From Pontiella desulfatans (lineage in GTDB: Bacteria; Verrucomicrobiota; Kiritimatiellia; Kiritimatiellales; Pontiellaceae): a DNA stretch of 26,806 nt. Position numbers and translations under genes: made by a program. The notes beneath the pieces were generated by a model, which was not told the DNA's origin, searched no databases, and saw nothing but the letters and a program-made list of their open reading frames with translations. Below are positions 13,732 through 21,182 of the stretch, in pieces. The stretch's first letter is position 1; each line of letters begins with the position of its first letter. The DNA lies in NCBI GenBank assembly GCA_029287275.1, contig JARFRL010000256.1, positions 1 to 26,806 of the forward strand. Direction: 5' to 3'.

Positions 13732-14181
13732 CTATTTGCGTTTGGCTTCCTTGCCTAGCTCCGTCCAGGCCGTCTTCTTGTCCAACGCGCGGACGCGGAG
13801 AATTCCCGCCTGAACCTCAACGCCGCGGAATGGAATCTTGCCGGCGGTCTTCTCCCAACGCACCACGCTTTGCTGGGTCACGCCAATCAGGCGCGCGAAC
13901 TCGGTCTGCGTGACGCCCAAGCGCTTGCGGAGCGAGACCACGCCCTTGCCGGACATCCAGAAACGTTGAGCCTCTTCTTCATCGATAACCGGCGGGGGCT
14001 CCGCTCCAACGGCTTTTTGCAACCGCGCGACTTCGCGTTGCAGGTCGCTGACGTCGCGTCTCAGATTGGCGATCAACTTTCGTTGAGCCGCGTTCACGCG
14101 TCTGACCGGCTCGAGTTCTTTTTTGATTTCCTTGCGCGACAGGCGGACGATTTCCGCTTTCAACTCATTCATGATGGACAT
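13732..14181 (-). CDS. XRE-type helix-turn-helix regulator with N-terminal coiled coil
   Basis: A 149-aa putative DNA-binding protein. Residues 5-58 form a long charged helix with heptad pattern (ELKAEIVRLSRKEIKKEL then LRRDVSDLQREVARLQKAV), probably a dimerising coiled coil. A Pro-rich linker (EPPPVIDEEE) follows, then a Cro/C1-type HTH at about 80-118: SLRKRLGVTQTEFARLIGV and TQQSVVRWEKTAGKIPFR. The C-terminal tail is basic. AAGGAG lies 8 nt upstream of the ATG at 14181, which decides between two nearby ATGs. The architecture of coiled coil before HTH resembles antitoxin-like or histone-like regulators, but there is no toxin gene beside it. A TATC-GCGG-GATA palindrome upstream may be its own operator. 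Targets are unknown. Confidence 0.83.
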   Translation of the reverse strand: MSIMNELKAEIVRLSRKEIKKELEPVRRVNAAQRKLIANLRRDVSDLQREVARLQKAVGAEPPPVIDEEEAQRFWMSGKGVVSLRKRLGVTQTEFARLIGVTQQSVVRWEKTAGKIPFRGVEVQAGILRVRALDKKTAWTELGKEAKRK

Positions 14182-14218
14182 AGTTTTGCTCCTTATGTGA
14201 TTAACACGGTTTATCGCA

Positions 14219-14230
14219 TATCGCGGGATA
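14219..14230. promoter_or_regulatory. Possible operator TATC-GCGG-GATA upstream of the XRE regulator
   Basis: Short inverted repeat 38 nt upstream of the regulator's start codon; a second TATCGC copy lies 7 nt to the left (tandem TATCGCA/TATCGCG). It is well placed for autoregulation, but the arms are only 4 bp. Confidence 0.25.
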
Positions 14231-14284
14231 GCGCAAGGGGGAATAAATCAAGATCTTCTCTGCGAATATTAAGTGATACGCGTG

Positions 14285-15985
14285 TTAGTCGCCGGTGTTG
14301 AATTTGATGCCGAACGTCATGGGCGCGCTGGAGACTTCCATCCCGTCGGCGTAGACCGCGACGGCGCGCACGCGGTTGGGCCCTTCGCCGAGCATCAGCT
14401 CGTCCAACACCAGTTCCGCGTCCGCGGCGAAAACCTTCTCGTCCAACGTCCGCTCGCCGGAAACGAGTTTGATTTTCCCGGGCTGTTCCCGCCCGCCGAT
14501 CTCGACCTTCAGCGCGTGCTCGTGTTTTCCGACTTTGGCGAGGTTCGGAGACACCGTGATCGAACGCCCCATTCGGTTGACCATGATCGGCTTGTCCGCG
14601 GAAGCACTGAACTCAACGAGGTGCCGGACCCGCGCCACGGCGCGCAGCTCGTGCCACCCATCCGACACATGATTGAGCAGCAGATGAACGGAATTCTTGT
14701 CGGACGCCGGTTGAATTTCTTTTCCATCGAGCATGAAGGAGTAACTGAATTCCGCCCCGCCAACGGGCGCGCTGGCCGCGGCCAGATAGGTAAAATCGTT
14801 TTCGATCGAGTCCGCTCCCAGAATTTTAAGACCGATCGGAACGGCGTAGGGCTTCGCGAGCGGATCGCCGATGAGCAGGCTTTGCAACGGACACGCGATG
14901 GATTGATAGAAACTCTCGAGCATGGTGCATCCCGAGGCGTACATCACGAAAAAGCGGGCGGAGGGAAACTTGTTCGGATTCGAATACGGCTCGACCACCG
15001 CGCCCGCGGAGCCGGTCGCGCCGGCTTTCAGCCAATCGGTCATTTTGGTCTGCGGCTTCTGGAACTCCGCGCTCCAGCTCGTGAGATGCTCGGCCATGGC
15101 GCCCGGCGCGAAGGACTTTATTTTCGAGGTATCGACCGTTTCCGCTCCCATCAGCACGCCCATCACATCGCTCGCTCCCGCGGGAAAATTAGTGGTGACG
15201 GTCGCCTTGATTCCGCGTTGCCCGAGTTCGTTGACCGCGGGATAGAATTGCCACTCGCGGCATTTCGAGCGCACGTCGTCCGTCGCCACGAAATAGACGC
15301 CTCCGCGCGGTCCGCGGTGGTCCGAGCGCAGGCCGCGACCGATGGTCGCGAGCACGGTGTCGATGTCGTTTCCCTTCTCGCCGATGTAACCCAACGACAT
15401 GCTGGGAAGCGGCGCCTTTTCGCCGAGCCCGTCGCGTAGCCAAGGCGTCTCGGGCGGCACTTCGGCTTCGGGCCCAAGGCCGCGCTTACGCATGCCCAAC
15501 GACATCGCGTTGAGATTGACTTTAAGGCGTTCGTTCGGCCCCGCGAAAAGCTTGGACAAAAACTTACCCTCCTCGACCATGCTCATGCTTGGCGGTTTGT
15601 TCCGCATGAACGTCATGCCCGCGACCGACATCTGCTTGCGATCGTTGGAATCGGTTTCAACGCGGATCGGGAAATCAACGGAATAGACCCACGCCAAAAT
15701 CTGATCCTCGAGTCCGCGCTCTTTGACGACTAGCTTGGCGGGCTCCCAGATCAGCCAGGTGAATTCCTCGGGCGTGACCGTCGCCGAGCCCGAGTAGAGA
15801 TGCTCCGGAACATCGAGATACACCACGTTCCGCCGCGGAATTTTCCGCGCCTCGACATAGGTGTTCGCGGTCAGCATCGAGGCGGCCGACTGTTTGTTCA
15901 CCAGCAGCAGCACCTCGTGCGGCATTTGCGCGAACACGCTCGACGTCATCAGCGCGAGCAACAAAGCGATCCAACGTTTAGGCAT
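14285..15985 (-). CDS. TIGR03790-family secreted protein
   Basis: A 566-aa exported protein of unknown function. The signal peptide is about 1-21 (MPKRWIALLLALMTSSVFAQ). The mature start MPHEVLLLVNKQSAASMLTANTYVEARKIPRRNVVYL is the hallmark of TIGR03790. Further features: an asparagine- and glycine-rich core with GGVYFVATDDVRSKCREWQF, the SSARFFVMYASGCTMLESFYQSIACPLQSLLIGDPLAKPY segment late in the domain, and a C-terminal beta-rich extension (about 430-566) resembling Ig-like modules (DGKEIQPASDKNSVHLLL). As I recall, the family occurs mainly in genomes encoding exosortase/PEP-CTERM sorting, so this organism may have that system; no PEP-CTERM tail is seen on any protein here. AAAGGA precedes the ATG at 15985; a longer reading would run into the divergent hydrolase gene. 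Confidence 0.82.
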   Translation of the reverse strand: MPKRWIALLLALMTSSVFAQMPHEVLLLVNKQSAASMLTANTYVEARKIPRRNVVYLDVPEHLYSGSATVTPEEFTWLIWEPAKLVVKERGLEDQILAWVYSVDFPIRVETDSNDRKQMSVAGMTFMRNKPPSMSMVEEGKFLSKLFAGPNERLKVNLNAMSLGMRKRGLGPEAEVPPETPWLRDGLGEKAPLPSMSLGYIGEKGNDIDTVLATIGRGLRSDHRGPRGGVYFVATDDVRSKCREWQFYPAVNELGQRGIKATVTTNFPAGASDVMGVLMGAETVDTSKIKSFAPGAMAEHLTSWSAEFQKPQTKMTDWLKAGATGSAGAVVEPYSNPNKFPSARFFVMYASGCTMLESFYQSIACPLQSLLIGDPLAKPYAVPIGLKILGADSIENDFTYLAAASAPVGGAEFSYSFMLDGKEIQPASDKNSVHLLLNHVSDGWHELRAVARVRHLVEFSASADKPIMVNRMGRSITVSPNLAKVGKHEHALKVEIGGREQPGKIKLVSGERTLDEKVFAADAELVLDELMLGEGPNRVRAVAVYADGMEVSSAPMTFGIKFNTGD

Positions 15986-16073
15986 ACTTTTCCTTTGTTT
16001 ATTAAGGGTTTGAGTATGTACGTTAACAAAGACGAATGCAAATCGCACGCGTGATTGAATCGAAAGGCGCCTT

Positions 16074-16913
16074 ATGAAGAAAATTTTCATGGTTCTCGCG
16101 GCCGCGTTCATCGCGGTGTTCGCCGCGGCGGGGCTGGACTCGCTGTTCTATCAGCCCACGTCGAAGCTTCACCGAACGCCCGCCAGCGACGGCTTCGCGT
16201 TCGAGGCCGTGGAGTTCGACAGCGCGGACGGGACGAAGCTCTCGGGTTGGTTCATCCCGGCCAAAGGCGACGCGCTTGGCACCGTGGTTCACTTTCATGG
16301 CAACGCCCAGAACATGAGCGCGCACTATTCCTTCGTGTCGTGGCTTCCCGCGAACGGATTCAACCTCTTCGTCTTCGACTACCGCGGCTATGGCGACTCC
16401 GAAGGAACGCCCTCGCGACGGGGCGTATACGAGGATTCGGTCGCGGCCCTGAACCACGTCGAATCCCGAACCGACATCGACCAACGCAAGATCATCGTTT
16501 TCGGGCAAAGCATTGGTGGCGCCAACGCCATCGCCGCCGTGGGGAACAACGATTTCAAAGGCGTCGTCGGCGTCGCGAGCGAATCCGCGTTCTCCACCTA
16601 TAAAAGCGTCGCCGCCGAACACGCGGGGCTTTTGAAGCCCTTCGCCTATCTGCTAATTGGAAACAAATTCAGCCCCAAGAAAAGCGTGGGCCAAATCGCG
16701 CCGATTCCAATTCTGATCCTGCACGGAACGGAAGACCGCGTCGCCTCGTTCAAGCACGCCGAACGGCTCCACGAAGCGGCCAGCGAACCGAAGGAACTGT
16801 GGACGATCGAAGGCGCGGGCCACACCGCGGCGCTAGGCCCGCTTCGAGCGGAATACGCGCCGCGCCTCCACGCCAAGTTCGTTGAATGGGTGACGCGGCC
16901 CGAGACCGACTAA
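16074..16913 (+). CDS. BEM46/ABHD13-like alpha/beta hydrolase, membrane anchored
   Basis: Predicted serine hydrolase of 279 aa, substrate unknown. An N-terminal hydrophobic segment (4-20, IFMVLAAAFIAVFAAAG) serves as a signal or anchor. The alpha/beta fold follows, with oxyanion motif HFHGNAQ (73-79), VFDYRGYGDSEG, nucleophile elbow GQSIGG (S146), acid HGTEDRV (D221) and base GAGHT (H250), so the triad is complete. AAAGG lies 6 nt before the ATG. It is divergent from the TIGR03790 gene (88-bp gap) and its last 4 bases overlap the end of the convergent MEMO-AMMECR1 gene. It is paralogous to the hydrolase at 18461, sharing HGNA, YDYRGYG and the elbow position. An esterase, thioesterase or depalmitoylase-type role is suggested by the family only. 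Confidence 0.85.
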   Translation: MKKIFMVLAAAFIAVFAAAGLDSLFYQPTSKLHRTPASDGFAFEAVEFDSADGTKLSGWFIPAKGDALGTVVHFHGNAQNMSAHYSFVSWLPANGFNLFVFDYRGYGDSEGTPSRRGVYEDSVAALNHVESRTDIDQRKIIVFGQSIGGANAIAAVGNNDFKGVVGVASESAFSTYKSVAAEHAGLLKPFAYLLIGNKFSPKKSVGQIAPIPILILHGTEDRVASFKHAERLHEAASEPKELWTIEGAGHTAALGPLRAEYAPRLHAKFVEWVTRPETD

Positions 16914-18343
16914 CCTTTTTCGCCGAACACAACCGCCTCGAACACATGGAATTCGCAGCCGGATTCCCAATCGCCAAGACCGAGTCCGGCCTTCATCGCG
17001 AGGTGGGCGAGCATGGTTTCGCGATCCCACCCCTGCTCGGGCGCGACCTGCGGCAGAAAGACCGCGGAGCGGGTTCCTTTGTAAAGCACGACGCCGTGTC
17101 GTCCGATTTCGATTTCATTCACCGATCCGACTTTCCGCGGGGCGGTGAGCGCGGAGATTTCGATGTCGATCTCCGCCAGCTCGTCCTCGCGAAGCTTTGG
17201 AAAACGGGAATCGTGAAAGGCGGCGTTCAACGCGTGCTCGGCGACGGCCTGAACCAACTCGCGGCGCGGAAAGATTTCCCCGATGCAACCGCGAAGGTGG
17301 CCATGTTTGTGGAGCGACACGAACGCGCCCATCACGGCGCGCATGGCCGGCGTGATTTCAAGGCGCGCGTCGGGCTCGTCACGCCGCAGCCGCGCGGCGA
17401 TTTCATGCCGAGCCAATGTTAGCAGCGCCACTTTGTCGGCGGACGTGAGTTGGATTGGGAGCTCGTCCTCCGCGACGCGCGGCGCGGCCGCTTTCCAGTG
17501 GCCGGAAACCGCGGCGGAAACATAGCTGACGCAAGTCGACCAGTCGCCGGTCAAGTTGCCGGAGGTGTCGTACTTCAACAGTTTGACGTTCGCCTCGTCC
17601 CCGAGCATGGCGAGCAGCACGGCGATGGGCGCGCGGCCGCAGATCGTCGCGCCGGTGTTCTGAACATACGCGAGGAAGTCGTCGAGCCGCTTCCGCTCGA
17701 TCAACTTGAACGCGCCCATGTCGAGACGGTCCAGGTTCCGCGGAACGTCGTCGGTGAACGGAACGTAATCGAAGGAGCGGCCATAGTGCGTGAAATCGCT
17801 ACTAACGACGACGAGCGTCTCGTCGTCCAACTCGCCGATCAACGCTTCGGCGACCGCGCGCGCGGCGGCCGCGCCGAGCTCGCCGCAAACGATGGGAACG
17901 AGCTTGAAATCGCCCAGCGCGCGTTGCAAAAACGGAAGCTCGATCTGCACGCTATGCTCGCTCACGTGCGCGGGCATGTAGGACTGAAACACCTCCTGTT
18001 CCAGGAGATTGGACACCACGTCGCGGTCGATCGGGATCAAACCAAGCGGCGTCTCCACATGCGAGACGTCGGGAACGCTGACGGCGTCGAGCATCGCGAC
18101 GCGGTGGCTCGGCCCCAGCGCGATCACCCGCTTGAAGGCGCGGCCTTCAAGCAACTTGACGCCGTGCGCCGCGACCATCCCGGAATAGCGATAGCCCGCG
18201 TGCGGAAGAATCAGCGCGATCAGGTCGGCCACGGGCGCCGGATCGACCGCGGACAGATAGGTGTCGATTTCCTGACCCAGGAGGACGGGATCATCCGTGT
18301 ACCACGTGCCGGCCAGCTCGGATTTTAGAACGCTCGTTTCCAT
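16910..18343 (-). CDS. MEMO-AMMECR1 fusion (AmmeMemoRadiSam system proteins B and A)
   Basis: A 477-aa two-domain protein. Residues about 1-285 are a MEMO1 domain: LILPHAGYRYSG (H48), ALGPSH (H80), VSEHSVQIELPFL, SSDFTHYG (H186) and GATICGRAPI (C235). These resemble the active site of extradiol dioxygenases and match the metal-binding residues reported for MEMO1. Residues about 298-477 are an AMMECR1 domain with GHLRGCIGEIFPRRELVQAVAEHA and the closing EFHVFEAVVFGEKG. In many prokaryotes these domains are separate genes accompanied by a radical SAM protein; here they are fused and no radical SAM gene is visible. The start is set by GGGGAG 7 nt before the ATG at 18343; a much longer open frame upstream is antisense to the next gene. 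The biochemical function is unknown. Confidence 0.92.
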   Translation of the reverse strand: METSVLKSELAGTWYTDDPVLLGQEIDTYLSAVDPAPVADLIALILPHAGYRYSGMVAAHGVKLLEGRAFKRVIALGPSHRVAMLDAVSVPDVSHVETPLGLIPIDRDVVSNLLEQEVFQSYMPAHVSEHSVQIELPFLQRALGDFKLVPIVCGELGAAAARAVAEALIGELDDETLVVVSSDFTHYGRSFDYVPFTDDVPRNLDRLDMGAFKLIERKRLDDFLAYVQNTGATICGRAPIAVLLAMLGDEANVKLLKYDTSGNLTGDWSTCVSYVSAAVSGHWKAAAPRVAEDELPIQLTSADKVALLTLARHEIAARLRRDEPDARLEITPAMRAVMGAFVSLHKHGHLRGCIGEIFPRRELVQAVAEHALNAAFHDSRFPKLREDELAEIDIEISALTAPRKVGSVNEIEIGRHGVVLYKGTRSAVFLPQVAPEQGWDRETMLAHLAMKAGLGLGDWESGCEFHVFEAVVFGEKG

Positions 18344-18460
18344 GGTCATTCTCCCCGCTGTAGACCGGAAAATTACACGCTCCGCCGCCGGCGGGCAACG
18401 TTTCAACGCGTCGAATCTTGGCGTTGCGGTTCGGCCGCGGCGGATATATTCTGATGGACG

Positions 18461-19270
18461 ATGATTGAAAGCCCGCTCATCCAAGCCGCGCTGTATGTCG
18501 GAGGAATCTATCTCTTCCTGAACGCGTACGCCTATCTGATCGCCGACCGGATCATATTCCAACCGCGGAAGCCGGAGTTCGACGAACCGTTGCCCGAAAT
18601 CAAAATCCGAACGGCCGATGGCGGCGAGATCAGCGCGGTCTATCTCGAACATCCCGAAGCGAAGCTCACCTTGCTGTTTAGTCATGGCAACGCGGAGGAT
18701 TTAAGCCGCGTCTTCCCCTTCGTGAGCCACTTCCACGACTTGGGCTGGTCCGTGCTGATGTACGACTATCGCGGCTACGGGAACAGCGCGGGAAAAGCCT
18801 CCACCAACCACGCGAAGCTCGACGTGCTGGCGGCGTATGACTGGCTCGTGAACGAGCGCGGCGCGGATCCGAAAACCATCATCGCCCACGGTCGCTCGCT
18901 GGGCGGCGGCGTCGCGGCGTGGCTCGCGGCCAACCGCGCGGTCGGCGGGTTGATCATCGAGAGCTCCTTCGCGTCCGCCTTCCGCGTGAAAACGCGTTGG
19001 CCGCTGCTTCCCTGGGACCGCTTCAACACGCTGAAGGCGATGCGCGCCGTGAGCTGCCCCGTTTTCATTCTGCACGGGAAAGAGGATTCGGTGATTCCCT
19101 TCTGGCACGCGGAGAAGATTCTCGCGGCCGCGCCCGAACCGAAGCACCGCCTTTGGATCGAGGGCGCCGAGCACAACGACTACGCCTACGTCGCGGGCGA
19201 CGCGTATTGGGCGGCGATTCAGTCGTTTCTGGACGGCGCCTCGGAATACCAGAGCGCCAGCGTGGAGTAA
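18461..19270 (+). CDS. BEM46/ABHD17-like alpha/beta hydrolase, membrane anchored
   Basis: Second serine hydrolase paralogue, 269 aa. Residues 6-27 form a hydrophobic anchor (LIQAALYVGGIYLFLNAYAYLI), followed by the BEM46 signature DRIIFQPRKP. The catalytic domain has FSHGNAEDLSR, MYDYRGYGNSAGK, elbow HGRSLGGG (S146), HGKEDSVIP (D209) and EGAEHND (H238). The triad is complete. There is no Shine-Dalgarno; TATATT at 18445-18450 with a poor -35 would start transcription about 3-4 nt before the ATG. It is divergent from the MEMO-AMMECR1 gene with a 117-bp gap. Its final 52 bases overlap the end of the convergent GH172 gene. Substrate unknown; ABHD17-like enzymes remove lipid from proteins in eukaryotes, which is only a loose hint here. 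Confidence 0.85.
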   Translation: MIESPLIQAALYVGGIYLFLNAYAYLIADRIIFQPRKPEFDEPLPEIKIRTADGGEISAVYLEHPEAKLTLLFSHGNAEDLSRVFPFVSHFHDLGWSVLMYDYRGYGNSAGKASTNHAKLDVLAAYDWLVNERGADPKTIIAHGRSLGGGVAAWLAANRAVGGLIIESSFASAFRVKTRWPLLPWDRFNTLKAMRAVSCPVFILHGKEDSVIPFWHAEKILAAAPEPKHRLWIEGAEHNDYAYVAGDAYWAAIQSFLDGASEYQSASVE

Positions 19271-20670
19271 TCCATCAACCCCTCGCCCACGCCCCGCGCC
19301 TCGAACTCGAACCGCGCCCACTCGTTGAACGGCAACGCGTCGATCAAGTGATAGCGAAACATCACGCCCGGGCGCGGCTGCCCGCGCGTCGGATGCTCGA
19401 AGGTCGACCTCGAGCACCAAGCGAAACCAAAATAGTCCTCCGAGCCCGTGCCGCGCCAAGCCGGCCGCGCGCGGTCGTCCAACCAGATCAGCGGATCGCC
19501 TTCGCCCCACCAGCCACCGGAACGATTATCCACTTGAAGCGCGCAACCCACGAAACGCCCCGCGCCCGCGACTTCGGCCAACTCAAGAACCGCGCCTTCG
19601 CCCACGTCGATATTCCGCCGCTCGGCGAAGCGCCCATGAAATCGTTCCAAGGAGCTTGCGTCCCGATCAACGAAGCACGCGACGGTCGTGGTGGCCGACC
19701 TTTCCCCAAGGTTCTCCAACCGGACCCGCGCTCCGTTTGAAAAAGGCATGGGCCAGCGAATCGTCGCCGTCGGGCCGTCAACCATGACGGGAATGGAGTT
19801 CACGTCCTCGAACGCTTTGGACACGCCGCAGAGCGCGTGAAGCGGAGCCCGCAAGGCGGGCTTCTCCGCCCCATCCCAGAACAGCCCGATCCACAGGTCC
19901 GCCAACTCCTTCTTCGAAGAAGCGGAGATTTTCAGACTCCGCAAGGCGCCTTCACCATCGACAACGCGCGCGTCGATCGAGACGCCCGCGGGAATCACGC
20001 CCGCGAACGTGGGTTCGGCGTGGTCGATGGGCGGTGATGCCCATCGTTTCGAAAGGCGCTTCAACGCCGCGCCGCGCGTCCTCGCCGTATCGAAATCGAA
20101 CGGCTCGACCTCGCCATCGAGCGCGTTCCACGCGATCTGGTAGAAAAGGCGTCCGAGCTCGGCGCGGGTTTTCGCGCGGACGGACACCTTGCAATGGCGC
20201 TGATGAAGAATCGGAAAATGAAGGTTGAACCCCTCCGCTGTTTTCGCGGCGAATGGCGCGCGCGGCGAGAGCCACCCGCCTTTCAGAAAGGCCGCGAAGG
20301 AGATCTCGGTCTCCACGCCGTCGACCTCCAACACCAGTGTTCCCGCGGGATTGGCCGACCATATCCACGTGATCGCCCCGGTTCCGCTCACCTCCGCGAG
20401 CGTCGCTTCCACGCCATTATCGACGGCGCGGACCGCCAAGAAATTTCCATGATCCAAATCGCCGTAGGTTTCGGACGCGAACCCCGTCAGCGACACCGGA
20501 CCGGACGCGCTGGAAAACAACCGCGCCGCCCCGAAGGGAACAGCCTCCATGTTCGCCGCGGCCTCGAGGAGCGAGCGCCAAGTGACGAGGTTCGGGTTCT
20601 CGGGCGGGAGTTCCGGTCGGCCGCACCCGAGCAACGCGAAGAAACAGCCGGCCGCGAACGCCCGGCTCAT
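19219..20670 (-). CDS. GH172 (DUF2961) family lipoprotein, putative glycosidase
   Basis: A 483-aa predicted lipoprotein. The lipobox is LLGC, with the lipidated Cys at 16. The mature protein shows the twin jelly-roll pattern of DUF2961/GH172: WRSLLEAAANMEAVPFG near the start, GAITWIWSANPAGTLVLEVDG, LHFPILHQRHCKVSVR, FYQIAWNAL, and the diagnostic GTGSEDYFGFAW (407-418), then RPGVMFRYHLIDALPFNEWARFEFE. Characterised GH172 enzymes act on fructofuranosyl or arabinofuranosyl linkages (family knowledge); which sugar applies here cannot be read. The ATG overlaps the cupin stop (ATGA), so the two are co-transcribed. Its 3' end overlaps the hydrolase gene by 52 bp on the opposite strand; both C-termini look natural. 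No sugar transporter or other CAZyme is adjacent. Confidence 0.85.
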   Translation of the reverse strand: MSRAFAAGCFFALLGCGRPELPPENPNLVTWRSLLEAAANMEAVPFGAARLFSSASGPVSLTGFASETYGDLDHGNFLAVRAVDNGVEATLAEVSGTGAITWIWSANPAGTLVLEVDGVETEISFAAFLKGGWLSPRAPFAAKTAEGFNLHFPILHQRHCKVSVRAKTRAELGRLFYQIAWNALDGEVEPFDFDTARTRGAALKRLSKRWASPPIDHAEPTFAGVIPAGVSIDARVVDGEGALRSLKISASSKKELADLWIGLFWDGAEKPALRAPLHALCGVSKAFEDVNSIPVMVDGPTATIRWPMPFSNGARVRLENLGERSATTTVACFVDRDASSLERFHGRFAERRNIDVGEGAVLELAEVAGAGRFVGCALQVDNRSGGWWGEGDPLIWLDDRARPAWRGTGSEDYFGFAWCSRSTFEHPTRGQPRPGVMFRYHLIDALPFNEWARFEFEARGVGEGLMDYSTLALWYSEAPSRND

Positions 20671-21002
20671 TCCACCACGCCGAAATAGCTGACGACCAGA
20701 TCGGCGGCGCCGGTATTGATGATTTCGTGGACCTCGCCGGCCTCGACCACGACCGTGACGCCGGGCGCGAAGACGTAGCCGACGTCGTCGACGCGAATCT
20801 CGCCGCGGCCGGACTCGCAGGTAAAAACCTCGGTCATGTCGTTGTGGAGATGGTTCCCCGCTTTTTCACCGGGCGGGAAAACGGCGCGGGCGTAGTTCGC
20901 GACGCCCGGAATTTCGCCGCTTCCAATCATCACCCGCTTGCGGATCCGCGGATTGTGCGACACCCCAAGGTCCGGCAACTCGTTTAGCTTCACCAGTTTC
21001 AT
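20667..21002 (-). CDS. Cupin-domain protein
   Basis: A 111-aa single-domain cupin with a likely metal site: motif 1 PPGEKAGNHLHNDMTEVFTCESGRG (H51, H53, E58) and motif 2 VVVEAGEVHEIIN (H92). Such proteins may be small sugar isomerases, dioxygenases or ligand-binding proteins; the sequence does not decide. The stop TGA overlaps the GH172 ATG, suggesting translational coupling and perhaps action on a sugar released by that enzyme (inference). There is no Shine-Dalgarno before the ATG, so a leaderless or SD-independent start is likely. A longer open frame continuing upstream to 22625 is antisense to the vWA gene and is not used. Confidence 0.82.
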   Translation of the reverse strand: MKLVKLNELPDLGVSHNPRIRKRVMIGSGEIPGVANYARAVFPPGEKAGNHLHNDMTEVFTCESGRGEIRVDDVGYVFAPGVTVVVEAGEVHEIINTGAADLVVSYFGVVE

Positions 21003-21110
21003 GTGGAGGAAGTAGAGCGGATTTGGCGGAGTTTGAAAAGCGCGGGCATGCTCGAGAATCGAGACCCCATCGGCCGCGGAGGGCGCGCGCGAGTCCGCGA
21101 GGCGATTCTT

Positions 21111-21140
21111 TTGACTTTCGGATCGTGAATCGACTATTCT
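21111..21140 (+). promoter_or_regulatory. Sigma-70 promoter of the vWA-SHD1 operon
   Basis: TTGACT (5 of 6), an 18-nt spacer and TATTCT (4 of 6). The expected start is near 21147, with a leader of about 36 nt ending in GAGGGAAT before the ATG. Confidence 0.5.
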
Positions 21141-21182
21141 CGTCCGGTTGGCTTGGAATCGGGTGTTCACGAACGAGGGAAT

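Noticed and set aside
14273..15439. Plus-strand frame of 388 codons opposite the TIGR03790 gene
   Set aside because: Antisense shadow; the minus-strand product has a signal peptide, a ribosome-binding site and family motifs.
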